Shown here piece by piece: positions 18,120-26,049 of a stretch of DNA of 64,000 nt. The stretch's first letter is position 1. Each line of letters begins with the position of its first letter. Source of the stretch: Taklimakanibacter sp050251035 (GTDB lineage: Bacteria > Pseudomonadota > Alphaproteobacteria > Rhizobiales > Aestuariivirgaceae). Location: NCBI GenBank assembly GCA_050251035.1, contig JBFWNN010000001.1:62001-126000 (forward strand). Reading direction: 5' to 3'. Below the pieces are notes generated by a model that worked only from the letters and a program-made list of their open reading frames with translations, was not told the origin of the DNA and ran no database searches. A program made the translations under genes and the position numbers.

Positions 18120-19322
18120 ATGGGCTTTATCTCAGACTCGCTGAACCGCATCCAGCCGTCGGCCACCATCGCCATCTCCAACAAGGCGATGGCGCTCAAG
18201 GCCGAGGGCCGCGACATCATCGGACTGTCGGCGGGCGAGCCCGATTTCGACACGCCCGACAACATCAAGGAAGCGGCGATCGCGGCGATCCGCAAGGGGC
18301 AGACGAAATACACCAATGTCGACGGCATCCCGGAGCTGAAGAAGGCGATCGCGGCCAAGTTCAAGCGCGAAAACGGGCTCGACTACAAGGTCTCGCAGGT
18401 CTCGGTCGGCACGGGTGGAAAGCAGATTCTTTTCAATGCCTTGCTGGCAACCGTGAATCCGGGGGATGAAGTCGTCATCCCGGCCCCCTACTGGGTGAGC
18501 TATCCCGATATCGTCATGCTGGCGGGCGGCAAGCCGGTCTTCGTCGAGACCACGATCGAACATGGCTTCAAGCTGCAGCCCGAGCAGCTCGAGCGCGCCA
18601 TCACACCCAAGACCAAGTGGTTCATCTTCAACTCGCCCTCCAATCCGAGTGGGGCGGCCTATTCGAAGGCCGAGCTCAAGAAGGTCACCGACGTGCTGGT
18701 GAGGCATCCGCATGTCTGGGTGCTGACCGACGACATGTATGAGCATCTCGTCTATGACGACTTCGTCTTCGCGACGCCGGCCCAGGTCGAGCCCTCACTC
18801 TATGAGCGCACCTTGACCATGAACGGGGTGTCGAAGGCCTATTGCATGACCGGCTGGCGCATCGGCTACGGCGCCGGCCCGGAGCCACTCATCAAGGCGA
18901 TGTCCAAGCTCCAGTCGCAGTCGACCTCCAATCCGTCCTCGATCGCGCAATGGGCGGCGGTCGAGGCGCTCAACGGGCCGCAGGACTTCATCCCGGCCAA
19001 CAACAAGGTGTTCAAGGAGCGCCGCGACCTCGTCGTGTCCATGCTCAACCAGGCGAAAGGCCTGTCCTGTCCAACGCCGGAAGGCGCCTTCTATGTCTAT
19101 CCCTCCTGCAAGGGGGCGATCGGCAAGACGGCGCCATCGGGCAAGGTCATCACGACGGACGAAGACTTCGTGACCGAGCTCCTGGCGGCGGAAGGCGTCG
19201 CCGCCGTCCATGGCGCGGCTTTCGGCACATCGCCCTTCTTCCGTATCTCCTATGCGACGGCGACCGAGCTGCTCGAAGACGCCTGCCGGCGCGTCCAGCG
19301 GTTCTGCGGCAATCTAAGGTAA
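18120..19322 (+). CDS. Aspartate aminotransferase (PLP, class I)
   Basis: A 400-residue fold-type I aminotransferase that most likely converts aspartate plus 2-oxoglutarate to oxaloacetate plus glutamate. Start at 18120 rather than 18090: the family's opening (L-N-R-I-Q-P-S-A-T-I-A-I-S) begins here and CAGGGA lies 9 bases before it. Motifs are G-L-S-A-G-E-P-D-F-D-T-P, the N-S-P-S-N-P-S-G substrate/PLP block, the lysine in G-V-S-K-A-Y-C-M-T-G-W-R that forms the Schiff base, and the C-terminal Arg of F-R-I-S-Y-A. This is the thermophile/rhizobial subgroup (I-gamma), which sometimes also accepts prephenate. Confidence 0.93.
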   Translation: MGFISDSLNRIQPSATIAISNKAMALKAEGRDIIGLSAGEPDFDTPDNIKEAAIAAIRKGQTKYTNVDGIPELKKAIAAKFKRENGLDYKVSQVSVGTGGKQILFNALLATVNPGDEVVIPAPYWVSYPDIVMLAGGKPVFVETTIEHGFKLQPEQLERAITPKTKWFIFNSPSNPSGAAYSKAELKKVTDVLVRHPHVWVLTDDMYEHLVYDDFVFATPAQVEPSLYERTLTMNGVSKAYCMTGWRIGYGAGPEPLIKAMSKLQSQSTSNPSSIAQWAAVEALNGPQDFIPANNKVFKERRDLVVSMLNQAKGLSCPTPEGAFYVYPSCKGAIGKTAPSGKVITTDEDFVTELLAAEGVAAVHGAAFGTSPFFRISYATATELLEDACRRVQRFCGNLR

Positions 19323-19332
19323 GCGCAACGTG

Positions 19333-19836
19333 ATGTACGACGCCTCGATCCCGGTTTTCATTCATTTCCTCAATGGCCTCGCGGCCCTGTTGCGCAAGAC
19401 CGAGGCGCATGCGCAGGCGAAGAAGCTCGATCCCAACGCCTTCCTCCTCGCCCGCCTGTTTCCCGACATGTTCACCTTCACCAAACAGGTGCAGCTCGCC
19501 TGCGATTTCGCCAAGGGCACGAGCGCCAGGCTGGCGGGCATCACCGCGCCCAGCCATCCGGACGACGAAAAGACCTTCGACGAGCTGCATGACCGCATCC
19601 GCAAGACCGTCGAGTTCCTGCGCAGCCTGAACAAGGACCAGTTCGCCGAGGCGGCCGAGCGCGCGATCACCTTCAAGGCAGGCGGCAAGGACCTCACCGT
19701 CAAGGGCGCCCAGTATCTCTCCAATGTCGGCCTGCCGAATTTCTATTTCCATGTGACGACGGCCTATGGGCTCTTGCGCCATAACGGCATCGAGATCGGC
19801 AAGGCGGATTTTCTCGCGCGCGGCCTGTTGAATTAA
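19333..19836 (+). CDS. DUF1993 family protein
   Basis: A 167-residue all-helical cytoplasmic protein of the DUF1993 family, related to the DinB four-helix fold. ATG at 19333; a GTG one codon earlier is possible. Typical segments are F-L-N-G-L-A-A-L-L-R-K, F-P-D-M-F-T-F-T-K-Q-V-Q, and N-F-Y-F-H-V-T-T-A-Y-G-L-L-R-H-N-G near the end. Function is not established for the family. It follows the aminotransferase by 10 bp, so it is probably cotranscribed. Its stop overlaps the convergent AraC gene by 4 bp. Confidence 0.85.
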   Translation: MYDASIPVFIHFLNGLAALLRKTEAHAQAKKLDPNAFLLARLFPDMFTFTKQVQLACDFAKGTSARLAGITAPSHPDDEKTFDELHDRIRKTVEFLRSLNKDQFAEAAERAITFKAGGKDLTVKGAQYLSNVGLPNFYFHVTTAYGLLRHNGIEIGKADFLARGLLN

Positions 19837-20684
19837 GTTCTCCGAAAAGCCTTCGGGGTCATGCCGATGACGTCGCGGAAACGGGCATTGAAGGTCGACA
19901 GGTCGCCGAAGCCAGAGGCGAAGGCGACCGCGGCCACCGGCGCTGCCGACGTCTTCAGCGCCATTGCGGCGCGGCGCAGGCGCAAGTTGAGAAGCAACTG
20001 ATAGGGCGTCACGCCCAGCGTGCGCCGGAAGCTGCGCAGGAAGTGGTACCGGCTCATGCGCGCCACTTGCGCCAGGGCGCCGAGGCCCAGCGGCAGATCG
20101 GCGCTCTCCTCCATATGACGGAGGGCATCGCTGATGCGCTGGCGATCGCGCGCCGGCGGATCGGCCGTTACGGGAACATGGCCGCCGAGCGCCGCAAGCA
20201 CGCCCTCAGCCAGCTCGATCGACAGTTCCTCCATCCGTAGCGGACTCTCACCCGGATGGCGCGCTTCCACCCTGATGACAAGCCCTGCGAGCCTCCGCAC
20301 GGCCGGAAGCATGGCGACCGGGAAGCGGAAGCGGCCGGCGCCCGCGACTGCGTCGGCGATCTCCTCGAAGAGGGGACGGCTGAAATGGAAGGACAGGCAG
20401 CGGTCGCCCGTCCCGTGATCATGGCCGCATTCGAAGCAGGCGCCGGCATTGCCGAGCAGCACTGACCCCGGATACAGGACCGAGCGCCCATATTCGCTGC
20501 GATAGAGGAATGAGCCCTGGCGCACGATGGCGATCGTCATGTCGTCATGCTGCTCCTCGAAGGCGCGGTCCCGGGGACCGAGGGTGCAGACGACATCGTT
20601 GACACGCCAGCCTTCCCCGCCGGCCACGCAATGGGTCGTGGGGACAGGATGGATCTCGGGTCGGTGCCGTGGGGCGGTGGCCAT
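19833..20684 (-). CDS. AraC-family transcription regulator
   Basis: A 283-residue regulator. The start at 20684 begins just before the N-terminal cupin-like domain (V-C-T-L-G-P-R-D and R-S-V-L-Y-P-G-S-V-L-L-G-N). A Cys-rich patch A-C-F-E-C-G-H-D-H-G-T-G-D-R-C (about 85-100) is unusual and could bind a metal or sense redox state. The C-terminal 100 residues form two helix-turn-helix motifs: L-A-Q-V-A-R-M-S-R-Y-H-F-L-R-S-F-R, and V-A-F-A-S-G-F-G-D-L-S-T-F-N-A-R-F-R. It is divergent from the VOC/NTF2 pair at 20775, which is its likely target; 90 bp separate the starts. Confidence 0.9.
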   Translation of the reverse strand: MATAPRHRPEIHPVPTTHCVAGGEGWRVNDVVCTLGPRDRAFEEQHDDMTIAIVRQGSFLYRSEYGRSVLYPGSVLLGNAGACFECGHDHGTGDRCLSFHFSRPLFEEIADAVAGAGRFRFPVAMLPAVRRLAGLVIRVEARHPGESPLRMEELSIELAEGVLAALGGHVPVTADPPARDRQRISDALRHMEESADLPLGLGALAQVARMSRYHFLRSFRRTLGVTPYQLLLNLRLRRAAMALKTSAAPVAAVAFASGFGDLSTFNARFRDVIGMTPKAFRRT

Positions 20685-20774
20685 GCATGAAAAATAGCAA
20701 TTTTCCCCAAGCCCGCCAATCGCGGCGGCGGTTAGATGCCACGCATTGCTGACACGTTCTGACGGAGAGAAACG

Positions 20775-21158
20775 ATGATCGATCATGTCTCGATTGGGGT
20801 GCGCGATGTGGCGGCGGCCAAGCGCTTCTATGATGCGGCCCTGAAGCCACTCGGCTATGCCTGTCTCAGCCACAGTCCGGGATCGCTCGGCTATGGCGGC
20901 GGCGGCGTGGCCTTGTGGATCAGCGAGAGCGAGCGTCCGGTCCCGGCGGATGAGAAGTCAGGCCTGCATTTCTGCTTCGCGGCGCCGAGCCGCGACAGCG
21001 TCCAGGCCTTCCATACAGCGGCCCTGGCCACGGGCGGGCGCGACAATGGCAGGCCGGGGCTGCGCGCCGATTACGGCTCCGACTACTACGCCGCCTTCGT
21101 CACCGATCCGGACGGCTACCGGCTCGAAGCCTATTGCAGCAAGCCGGCAGATGGCTGA
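20775..21158 (+). CDS. VOC-family (glyoxalase/dioxygenase-like) protein
   Basis: A 127-residue single-repeat vicinal-oxygen-chelate protein. Metal ligands typical of the fold are His4 (M-I-D-H-V-S-I), the His in G-L-H-F-C-F, and Glu in Y-R-L-E-A-Y at the C-terminus. GGAGAGAAACG precedes the ATG. VOC proteins of this size are usually glyoxalase-like isomerases or dioxygenases; the substrate is unknown. The next gene overlaps its end by 8 bp, and the AraC regulator is divergent. Confidence 0.88.
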   Translation: MIDHVSIGVRDVAAAKRFYDAALKPLGYACLSHSPGSLGYGGGGVALWISESERPVPADEKSGLHFCFAAPSRDSVQAFHTAALATGGRDNGRPGLRADYGSDYYAAFVTDPDGYRLEAYCSKPADG

Positions 21159-21609
21159 AGCGATGAGCCAGACGGAGGCCCTGCGCCAGCTCAAGGCGTT
21201 GAATGCCCGCTTCATCCACAATTTCGTGACCAATGATGTGCGCTCGCATGACGCCCTCACGCACAGGGATTTCGTCTATGTGTCGACCGGGGGCTTGCGC
21301 CGATCGAGGGACGAATATCTGAAACGCTGGGCCACCGGCTTCGATCCGGACGTCATCATCTACTGGGACTATCGCGACGAGCGCATCTCGATGTTCGGTG
21401 AAGTGGCGCTTGTCTGGTCGGTCAACAAGCATGTGATCGTCTCGGCCGGCGAGGAAGTCGTGGGAATGACCGGCTATACCGACACCTATGTCCGCGAAGG
21501 TGATGATTGGAAATGCATCCAGGCCCAGCTGGTGCCGGTGACCGCGGAAAACTATCCGCCGGATGAGACGATCGTGCGGAAATACATCAGAGGCAAGGTG
21601 GAGGCCTGA
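21151..21609 (+). CDS. NTF2-like (SnoaL/DUF4440) protein
   Basis: A 152-residue protein of the nuclear-transport-factor-2-like fold. ATG at 21151 overlaps the VOC gene by 8 bp; 21163 is an alternative start. Segments A-L-N-A-R-F-I-H-N-F-V-T-N-D, T-H-R-D-F-V-Y-V-S-T-G-G and T-D-T-Y-V-R-E-G-D-D-W-K-C-I-Q-A-Q are typical of DUF4440 domains, where a cone-shaped pocket binds small organic molecules. It is coupled to the VOC gene, so both probably handle the same compound under the AraC regulator. Confidence 0.85.
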   Translation: MAEAMSQTEALRQLKALNARFIHNFVTNDVRSHDALTHRDFVYVSTGGLRRSRDEYLKRWATGFDPDVIIYWDYRDERISMFGEVALVWSVNKHVIVSAGEEVVGMTGYTDTYVREGDDWKCIQAQLVPVTAENYPPDETIVRKYIRGKVEA

Positions 21610-21654
21610 GGGCAAAATACCGAGTCAATTGAATCCGTTGGGCGCACGTCCTAG

Positions 21655-21765
21655 CGCGCATCCCGGCGAAGTGGAATCACTTCGCCGAGAAGGATTCGCG
21701 CCAGATATGTTGGAGCAAATCCTTATCGCCAAAGTCTTCAACTTTGGCGGGATTTGCTCTAACGG
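21655..21765. repeat. Two-palindrome intergenic element (RIME-like)
   Basis: Two strong inverted repeats lie in the 160-bp gap before the GNAT gene. The first is CGGCGAAGTG-GAAT-CACTTCGCCG (21664-21687, no mismatch). The second pairs GAGCAAATCC (21713-21722) with GGATTTGCTC (21750-21759) and inside that CGCCAAAGT with ACTTTGGCG around loop CTTCA, with a 4-nt bulge (TTAT) on one side. Two large palindromes in about 110 bp is the structure described for Rhizobium intergenic mosaic elements (RIME). No second copy occurs in this window. It may fold in RNA and affect transcript ends or stability. Confidence 0.7.
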
Positions 21766-21769
21766 ATGG

Positions 21770-22276
21770 ATGATGATCTCGATCGCGCCCGAACAGCCGG
21801 AGCAGCGCCCGCACGTGCTGGCGCTCAACCGGCTTGCGTTCGAAGGCGAGGACGAGGCGCGGATCATCGAGGCCTTGAGCCGTGAGGGTCTCTGCGTGCT
21901 CTCCCTCGTTGCGGCAGATGGCGCGAAGGTCACTGGCCATATCCTGTTCAGCAGCCTCGATGTCGAGGTAGACGATCGCAAAGTCGAAGCCGTGGCGCTG
22001 GCGCCCATGGCGGTGTTGCAGGCCTATCAGGGCAAAGGCATCGGTTCGGCGCTGGTCCGGCGCGGGCTCGAGCTTCTGGCGGCGCAGGACGTCGAGGCGG
22101 TCATCGTGGTCGGGCATACGGATTTCTATCCGCGCTTCGGCTTCTCAGCGGAACGGGTGCGCCATATCGCCAGCCCGTTCCAAGGTCGTGACGCCTATAT
22201 GGGGCTCGAGCTCAAGCCCGCCGCCCTCGTCGGCGAAAGGGGCGAGTGCCGTTATCCGGAGGCTTTCGAGCTCTGA
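21770..22276 (+). CDS. GNAT-family N-acetyltransferase
   Basis: A 168-residue acetyltransferase. Tandem ATGs at 21770 and 21773 directly follow the RIME-like repeat; upstream in-frame sequence belongs to the repeat. The acetyl-CoA motif A is V-L-Q-A-Y-Q-G-K-G-I-G-S-A-L-V-R-R-G (Q/R-x-x-G-x-G/A pattern, about 83-100). The following V-V-G-H-T-D-F-Y-P-R-F-G-F motif is characteristic of the YhbS-like subgroup. The acceptor is unknown. Its end overlaps the convergent tctA by 25 bp. Confidence 0.9.
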   Translation: MMISIAPEQPEQRPHVLALNRLAFEGEDEARIIEALSREGLCVLSLVAADGAKVTGHILFSSLDVEVDDRKVEAVALAPMAVLQAYQGKGIGSALVRRGLELLAAQDVEAVIVVGHTDFYPRFGFSAERVRHIASPFQGRDAYMGLELKPAALVGERGECRYPEAFEL

Positions 22277-23760
22277 AGCCGCGCCGACCGCCAGCGATAG
22301 AAGAGCGGCCCTAGAAAGACCAAAGCGGCGGCGATGAGCAGCGCCAGCGACAGAGGATGGGTGAAGAAGACCGAAGCATCGCCCTGGCTGATGGTCAAGG
22401 CGCGGCGGAACTGCGCTTCGGCGAGGCGGCCGAGGATCAGGCCGATGATGCAGGGCGCCACCGGGAAGTCATAGCGGCGCATCAGGAAGCCCAGGATGCC
22501 GACCAGGAAGAGCAGGACGAGATCGAAGGTCGAATTGTTGAGGCTGTAGACGCCGAGGGTCGAGAACAGCAGGATGCCGCCATAGAGAAGGGGCTGGGGA
22601 ATGGCGAGCAGTCTGACCCAGAGGCCGGCGAGCGGCAGGTTGAGCACCAGCAGCATCACATTGCCGATATAGAGACTGGCGATGAGGCCCCACACCAGGG
22701 TCGAGGAGGACGAGAACAGCAAGGGGCCGGGCTTCAGATTGTATTGCTCGAAGGCCGCGAGGAGGATGGCGGCGGTCGCCGAGGTGGGCAGGCCCAAGGT
22801 GAGGAGCGGCACCAGCACGCCGGCGACGGCGGCATTGTTGGCGGCCTCGGGGCCGGCCACGCCCTCGATGGCGCCCTTGCCGAATTCTTCCGGCTTCTTG
22901 GACAGCCGCTTCTCGAGGAAATAGGACAGGAAGGTCGGGATCTCGGTGCCGCCGGCGGGCAGGGCGCCGAAGGGGAAACCCAAGGCGGTGCCGCGCAGCC
23001 ACGGCTTCCAGGAGCGCCGCCACTCCTCGGCGGTCATGAAGATGGAGCCGCGGATCGGGGTGATCTCGGCGGCGCGCATATCGGGGCGCGAGGCCATATA
23101 AAGTGCCTCGCCCACGGCGAAGAGGCCGACCGCCACCACGACGATGTCGATGCCGCGCAACAGGCCCAGTATGTCGAAGGTGAGCCGCGGCTGACCGGTC
23201 AGCACATCGGTGCCGACAAGGCCGATGGCCAGCCCGAGCAAGAGGCTGGTGATGCCGCGCGACAGGGACAGGCCCAGCAGCGCCGACACGGTGGTGAAAG
23301 CCAGCACCATGAGGGCGAAATATTCGGCCGGCCCGAAAAGCAAGGCGAGCTTGACGAACAGCGGCGCCAGGAAGGTGATGGCGACGGTGCCGAGTGTCCC
23401 GGCGACGAAGGACCCGATGGCCGCGGTGGCGAGCGCTGCCGCGCCACGTCCGTTCTTGGCCATCACATTGCCCTCGACCGCGGTGATGATCGAGCCCGAC
23501 TCGCCCGGTGTGTTGAGCAGGATCGAGGTCGTCGAGCTGCCATACATGGCGCCGTAATAGAGGCCGGCGAACATGATGAAGGCGCCGGTCGGATCGAGCT
23601 TGGCGGTGATCGGCAGCAGGAGCGCTATGGTGAGGGCGGGGCCGATGCCCGGCAGTATGCCGATCGCGGTGCCCAACGTCACGCCGAGCAGGCACCAGAG
23701 CAGGTTGATCGGCGTGATCGCCGTCTCGAAACCTTGTAGCAGAGAGGCGAGAACATCCAT
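22252..23760 (-). CDS. tctA: Tripartite tricarboxylate transporter, large permease TctA
   Basis: A 502-residue inner-membrane protein with about 11-12 helices, the large subunit of a TTT-family secondary transporter. It works with TctB and the periplasmic TctC to import di- or tricarboxylates or other organic anions. Family motifs are visible: the N-terminal G-I-L-P-G-I-G-P-A-L-T-I-A, the Y-Y-G-A-M-Y-G-S-S-T-T-S-I-L-L-N-T-P-G-E block (about 68-87), and G-A-I-E-G-V-A-G-P-E-A-A-N-N-A in the second half, which mirrors it. It follows tctB by 2 bp in the order tctC-tctB-tctA. The real substrate is unknown. Confidence 0.96.
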   Translation of the reverse strand: MDVLASLLQGFETAITPINLLWCLLGVTLGTAIGILPGIGPALTIALLLPITAKLDPTGAFIMFAGLYYGAMYGSSTTSILLNTPGESGSIITAVEGNVMAKNGRGAAALATAAIGSFVAGTLGTVAITFLAPLFVKLALLFGPAEYFALMVLAFTTVSALLGLSLSRGITSLLLGLAIGLVGTDVLTGQPRLTFDILGLLRGIDIVVVAVGLFAVGEALYMASRPDMRAAEITPIRGSIFMTAEEWRRSWKPWLRGTALGFPFGALPAGGTEIPTFLSYFLEKRLSKKPEEFGKGAIEGVAGPEAANNAAVAGVLVPLLTLGLPTSATAAILLAAFEQYNLKPGPLLFSSSSTLVWGLIASLYIGNVMLLVLNLPLAGLWVRLLAIPQPLLYGGILLFSTLGVYSLNNSTFDLVLLFLVGILGFLMRRYDFPVAPCIIGLILGRLAEAQFRRALTISQGDASVFFTHPLSLALLIAAALVFLGPLFYRWRSARLQSSKASG

Positions 23761-23762
23761 GG

Positions 23763-24245
23763 CTACAACAGTCCTGCGAGGATGCCGGGCGGCAATTGCA
23801 GGCCGAGCCCGTGGGTGAAGCCGAGATAGCTCACGAGCACCAATATCACCGCGACGATGCCGTCACGCAGGAACTTCCGGCTGCCGAAGGCGAAGGCCAC
23901 GCAGAGGAAGAGGAACACGCCCGAGATCACGAAGCCCAAGGGTTTAAGGATATTGAGATGGATGAGGAGACCCACGCCGATAATGAGCAAAGCGCGCCAA
24001 TCGGTGGCAAAGCCTTCGGCGACGATCTCGCGCTTGGCGCCCGGCGCCCAGGAGTTCCAGACGAAATAGGCCCCGACGGCGGCGAGGGCCAAGGCGATGA
24101 AATAAGGAAAGGCCTGTGGACCGACACGAGCGTAGGTCGGCGGCACCTGCATCTGCATGGAGTCGATGAAGATGATGAGGCCCAGCACGACAAGGCCGAA
24201 GCCGATCGCGAGACCGGCTCCGGATCTGAGTGTGTTGCGGTCCAC
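23763..24245 (-). CDS. tctB: Tripartite tricarboxylate transporter, small subunit TctB
   Basis: A 160-residue membrane protein with four helices, the small, poorly conserved subunit of TTT transporters. Probable GTG start at 24245, 8 bp after tctC. Helices fall at about 9-28, 45-64, 85-105 and 115-150. The G-P-Q-A-F-P-Y motif (about residue 43) is common in TctB. Its identity is assured by position between tctC and tctA. Confidence 0.92.
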   Translation of the reverse strand: MDRNTLRSGAGLAIGFGLVVLGLIIFIDSMQMQVPPTYARVGPQAFPYFIALALAAVGAYFVWNSWAPGAKREIVAEGFATDWRALLIIGVGLLIHLNILKPLGFVISGVFLFLCVAFAFGSRKFLRDGIVAVILVLVSYLGFTHGLGLQLPPGILAGLL

Positions 24246-24253
24246 CTTGCGGC

Positions 24254-25231
24254 CTATTGCACGAGGCCGATGCCTTTCAGGATTTCCGTGACGCGAGCAT
24301 CCTCCGCGGCAAGGAGCTTGGCGAAGTCATCGCCCGACAGATAGAGGTCGGTCCAGTTCTTGGCGGCGAGCGTCTTCTTCCAGCTCTCGCTCTTGACGGC
24401 GGCATCGACCGTGTCGAGCAAAGCCTTCTTCTGCTCGTCGGTGACGCCGGGAGGGGCCACAATGGCGCGCCAGTTGGCGAGGTCTACATCGACGCCCTGC
24501 TCCTTGAGGGTGGGCACATCGATGCCGGCGACGCGCTCCGGCGCCGAAATGGCAAGTGCGCGCAATTCGCCCGACTTGATCTGGCCCTCCCATTCGCTGT
24601 AGCCCGAGATGCCGGCCGCCACATGGCCGCCCATCACGGCCGCCAGCGCTTCGCCGCCGCCCGAGAAGGGCACGTAATTGAGCTTCGTGACGTCGGCGCC
24701 CGATGCCTTGGCGATGAGGCCCGCCAGAATGTGATCGGTGCCGCCGGCCGAGCCGCCGCCCCAGGCGACCGCCCCCGGATCCGCCTTGAGCTTGGCCACG
24801 AGGTCGGCGAGCGTCTTGACCTCGGACGAGCCCGGGACGACGATGACCTCATACTCGCCGGTGAGGCGCGCGATCGGCGTGGTGTTCTGCAGCGTGACGG
24901 CGGATTTGTTGGTGAGGATGGCGCCGACCATCACCAGGCCGTTGACCATCAGCACGTTGTCCTTGCCGGCTTCCTGGCCGGCGAGCTGGGCGAGGCCCAC
25001 GGTGCCGCCGGCGCCTGGCACGTTCTCGACGGTGACCGCCTTGACCGCGCCGCCCGATTGCACTGCTTCCTGCATGGCGCGGGCCGTCTGGTCCCAACCG
25101 CCGCCCGGCGCAGCCGGGGCTATGATGCGCAGCTCTTCGAGCGCCAGGGCCGGGGTGGATGCGAGGTTCGGACAGACGCCCAGGGCGAGCAACAAGGCCG
25201 CAGCGCTGGCGAAAAGGGTTCTGCGTTTCAT
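24254..25231 (-). CDS. tctC: Tripartite tricarboxylate transporter, binding protein TctC
   Basis: A 325-residue periplasmic solute-binding protein (Bug/TctC family). ATG at 25231 with a clear signal peptide ending A-L-A-L-E (about residue 30). The family blocks are I-I-A-P-A-A-P-G-G-G-W-D-Q-T-A-R (about 36-50), N-V-P-G-A-G-G-T-V-G-L, the A-W-G-G-G-S-A-G-G-T-D-H-I substrate loop, and Y-V-P-F-S-G-G-G-E-A. The two loops contact a carboxylate ligand in known Bug structures. First gene of the tctCBA operon, divergent from the two-component genes across 143 bp. Confidence 0.95.
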   Translation of the reverse strand: MKRRTLFASAAALLLALGVCPNLASTPALALEELRIIAPAAPGGGWDQTARAMQEAVQSGGAVKAVTVENVPGAGGTVGLAQLAGQEAGKDNVLMVNGLVMVGAILTNKSAVTLQNTTPIARLTGEYEVIVVPGSSEVKTLADLVAKLKADPGAVAWGGGSAGGTDHILAGLIAKASGADVTKLNYVPFSGGGEALAAVMGGHVAAGISGYSEWEGQIKSGELRALAISAPERVAGIDVPTLKEQGVDVDLANWRAIVAPPGVTDEQKKALLDTVDAAVKSESWKKTLAAKNWTDLYLSGDDFAKLLAAEDARVTEILKGIGLVQ

Positions 25232-25374
25232 CGGGTTCCTCCACTTGTGTCGGTGTCGACATGCGGCCATCTTGTCGTGGCCTGGTGTGCTATGCCGGAA
25301 GCGCGTTTAAGCTCGAATCCTGTCATGAAGCTGTCATTGCCACAAGCGGTAATAATCGCCTCGAGCGCCGGTCG

Positions 25375-26049
25375 ATGCGCATCCTGATCGTCGAGGACAC
25401 GCCGGATGTCGGCGAGGCCATTGTCGGCTCCATGTCGCGGCTCGGCTATGCCGTCGACTGGCAGATGACCGGCGAGGACGCGCGGCATGCGCTCAAGGTC
25501 CAGACCTACGACCTCATCATCCTCGACGTGATGCTGCCCGATGTCGACGGCTTCACGCTGCTCGGCGAGATACGCGCCCGCAAGATCGATACCGCGGTGC
25601 TGGTGCTCACCGCGCGTTCGCAGGTCGACGACCGGGTGAGCGCGCTCGATCTCGGCGCCGATGACTATCTGGTCAAGCCGTTCGATTTCCGCGAGCTCGA
25701 AGCCAGGGCGCGGGCGCTCGCCAGGCGCCGCCACGGCGCGACGGTCAACCGCCTTCAGGTCGGCGATGTCGTGCTCGACCAGGCGGCCCGGCAGGTGACG
25801 GTCGCGGGCCAGAGGGTAGATCTCACACGACGCGAGGTGGCGCTGCTCGAAGTGCTGATGGCGCGCCCGCAAAGAGTGTTCAGCAAAGCTGAGCTCTTGA
25901 ACCAGCTCTTCGGCTTCGGCGAGGACGCCGGCGAGAACGCCATCGAGCTCTACGTGGCGCGGCTCAGGCGCAAGCTCGGCTCCGCCAGCATGGAGATCCG
26001 GACGCTGCGCGGCCTCGGCTACCAGGCGGGAGCAATCGATGAGAGGTAA
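25375..26049 (+). CDS. OmpR-family response regulator (TctD-like)
   Basis: A 224-residue regulator. Receiver domain 1-115 has the acidic pair E7-D8, phospho-acceptor Asp51 (I-I-L-D-V-M-L-P-D-V-D-G), Thr in V-L-T-A-R-S and Lys in V-K-P-F-D-F. The C-terminal winged helix (about 128-220) carries L-T-R-R-E-V-A-L-L-E and V-A-R-L-R-R-K-L-G. The ATG is set by homology of M-R-I-L-I-V-E-D. Divergent from tctC, it most likely controls tctCBA, as TctD does in Salmonella. The kinase gene overlaps its end by 11 bp. Confidence 0.93.
   Translation: MRILIVEDTPDVGEAIVGSMSRLGYAVDWQMTGEDARHALKVQTYDLIILDVMLPDVDGFTLLGEIRARKIDTAVLVLTARSQVDDRVSALDLGADDYLVKPFDFRELEARARALARRRHGATVNRLQVGDVVLDQAARQVTVAGQRVDLTRREVALLEVLMARPQRVFSKAELLNQLFGFGEDAGENAIELYVARLRRKLGSASMEIRTLRGLGYQAGAIDER

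Noticed and set aside
22357..23739. 460-residue plus-strand open frame opposite tctA
   Set aside because: It shows biased low-complexity composition (Asp/Glu/Gly/Gln/Arg) typical of the antisense of a membrane gene.
25305..25325. GCTCGAATCC, resembling a tRNA T-arm
   Set aside because: No acceptor, anticodon or D-arm pairing was found around it.
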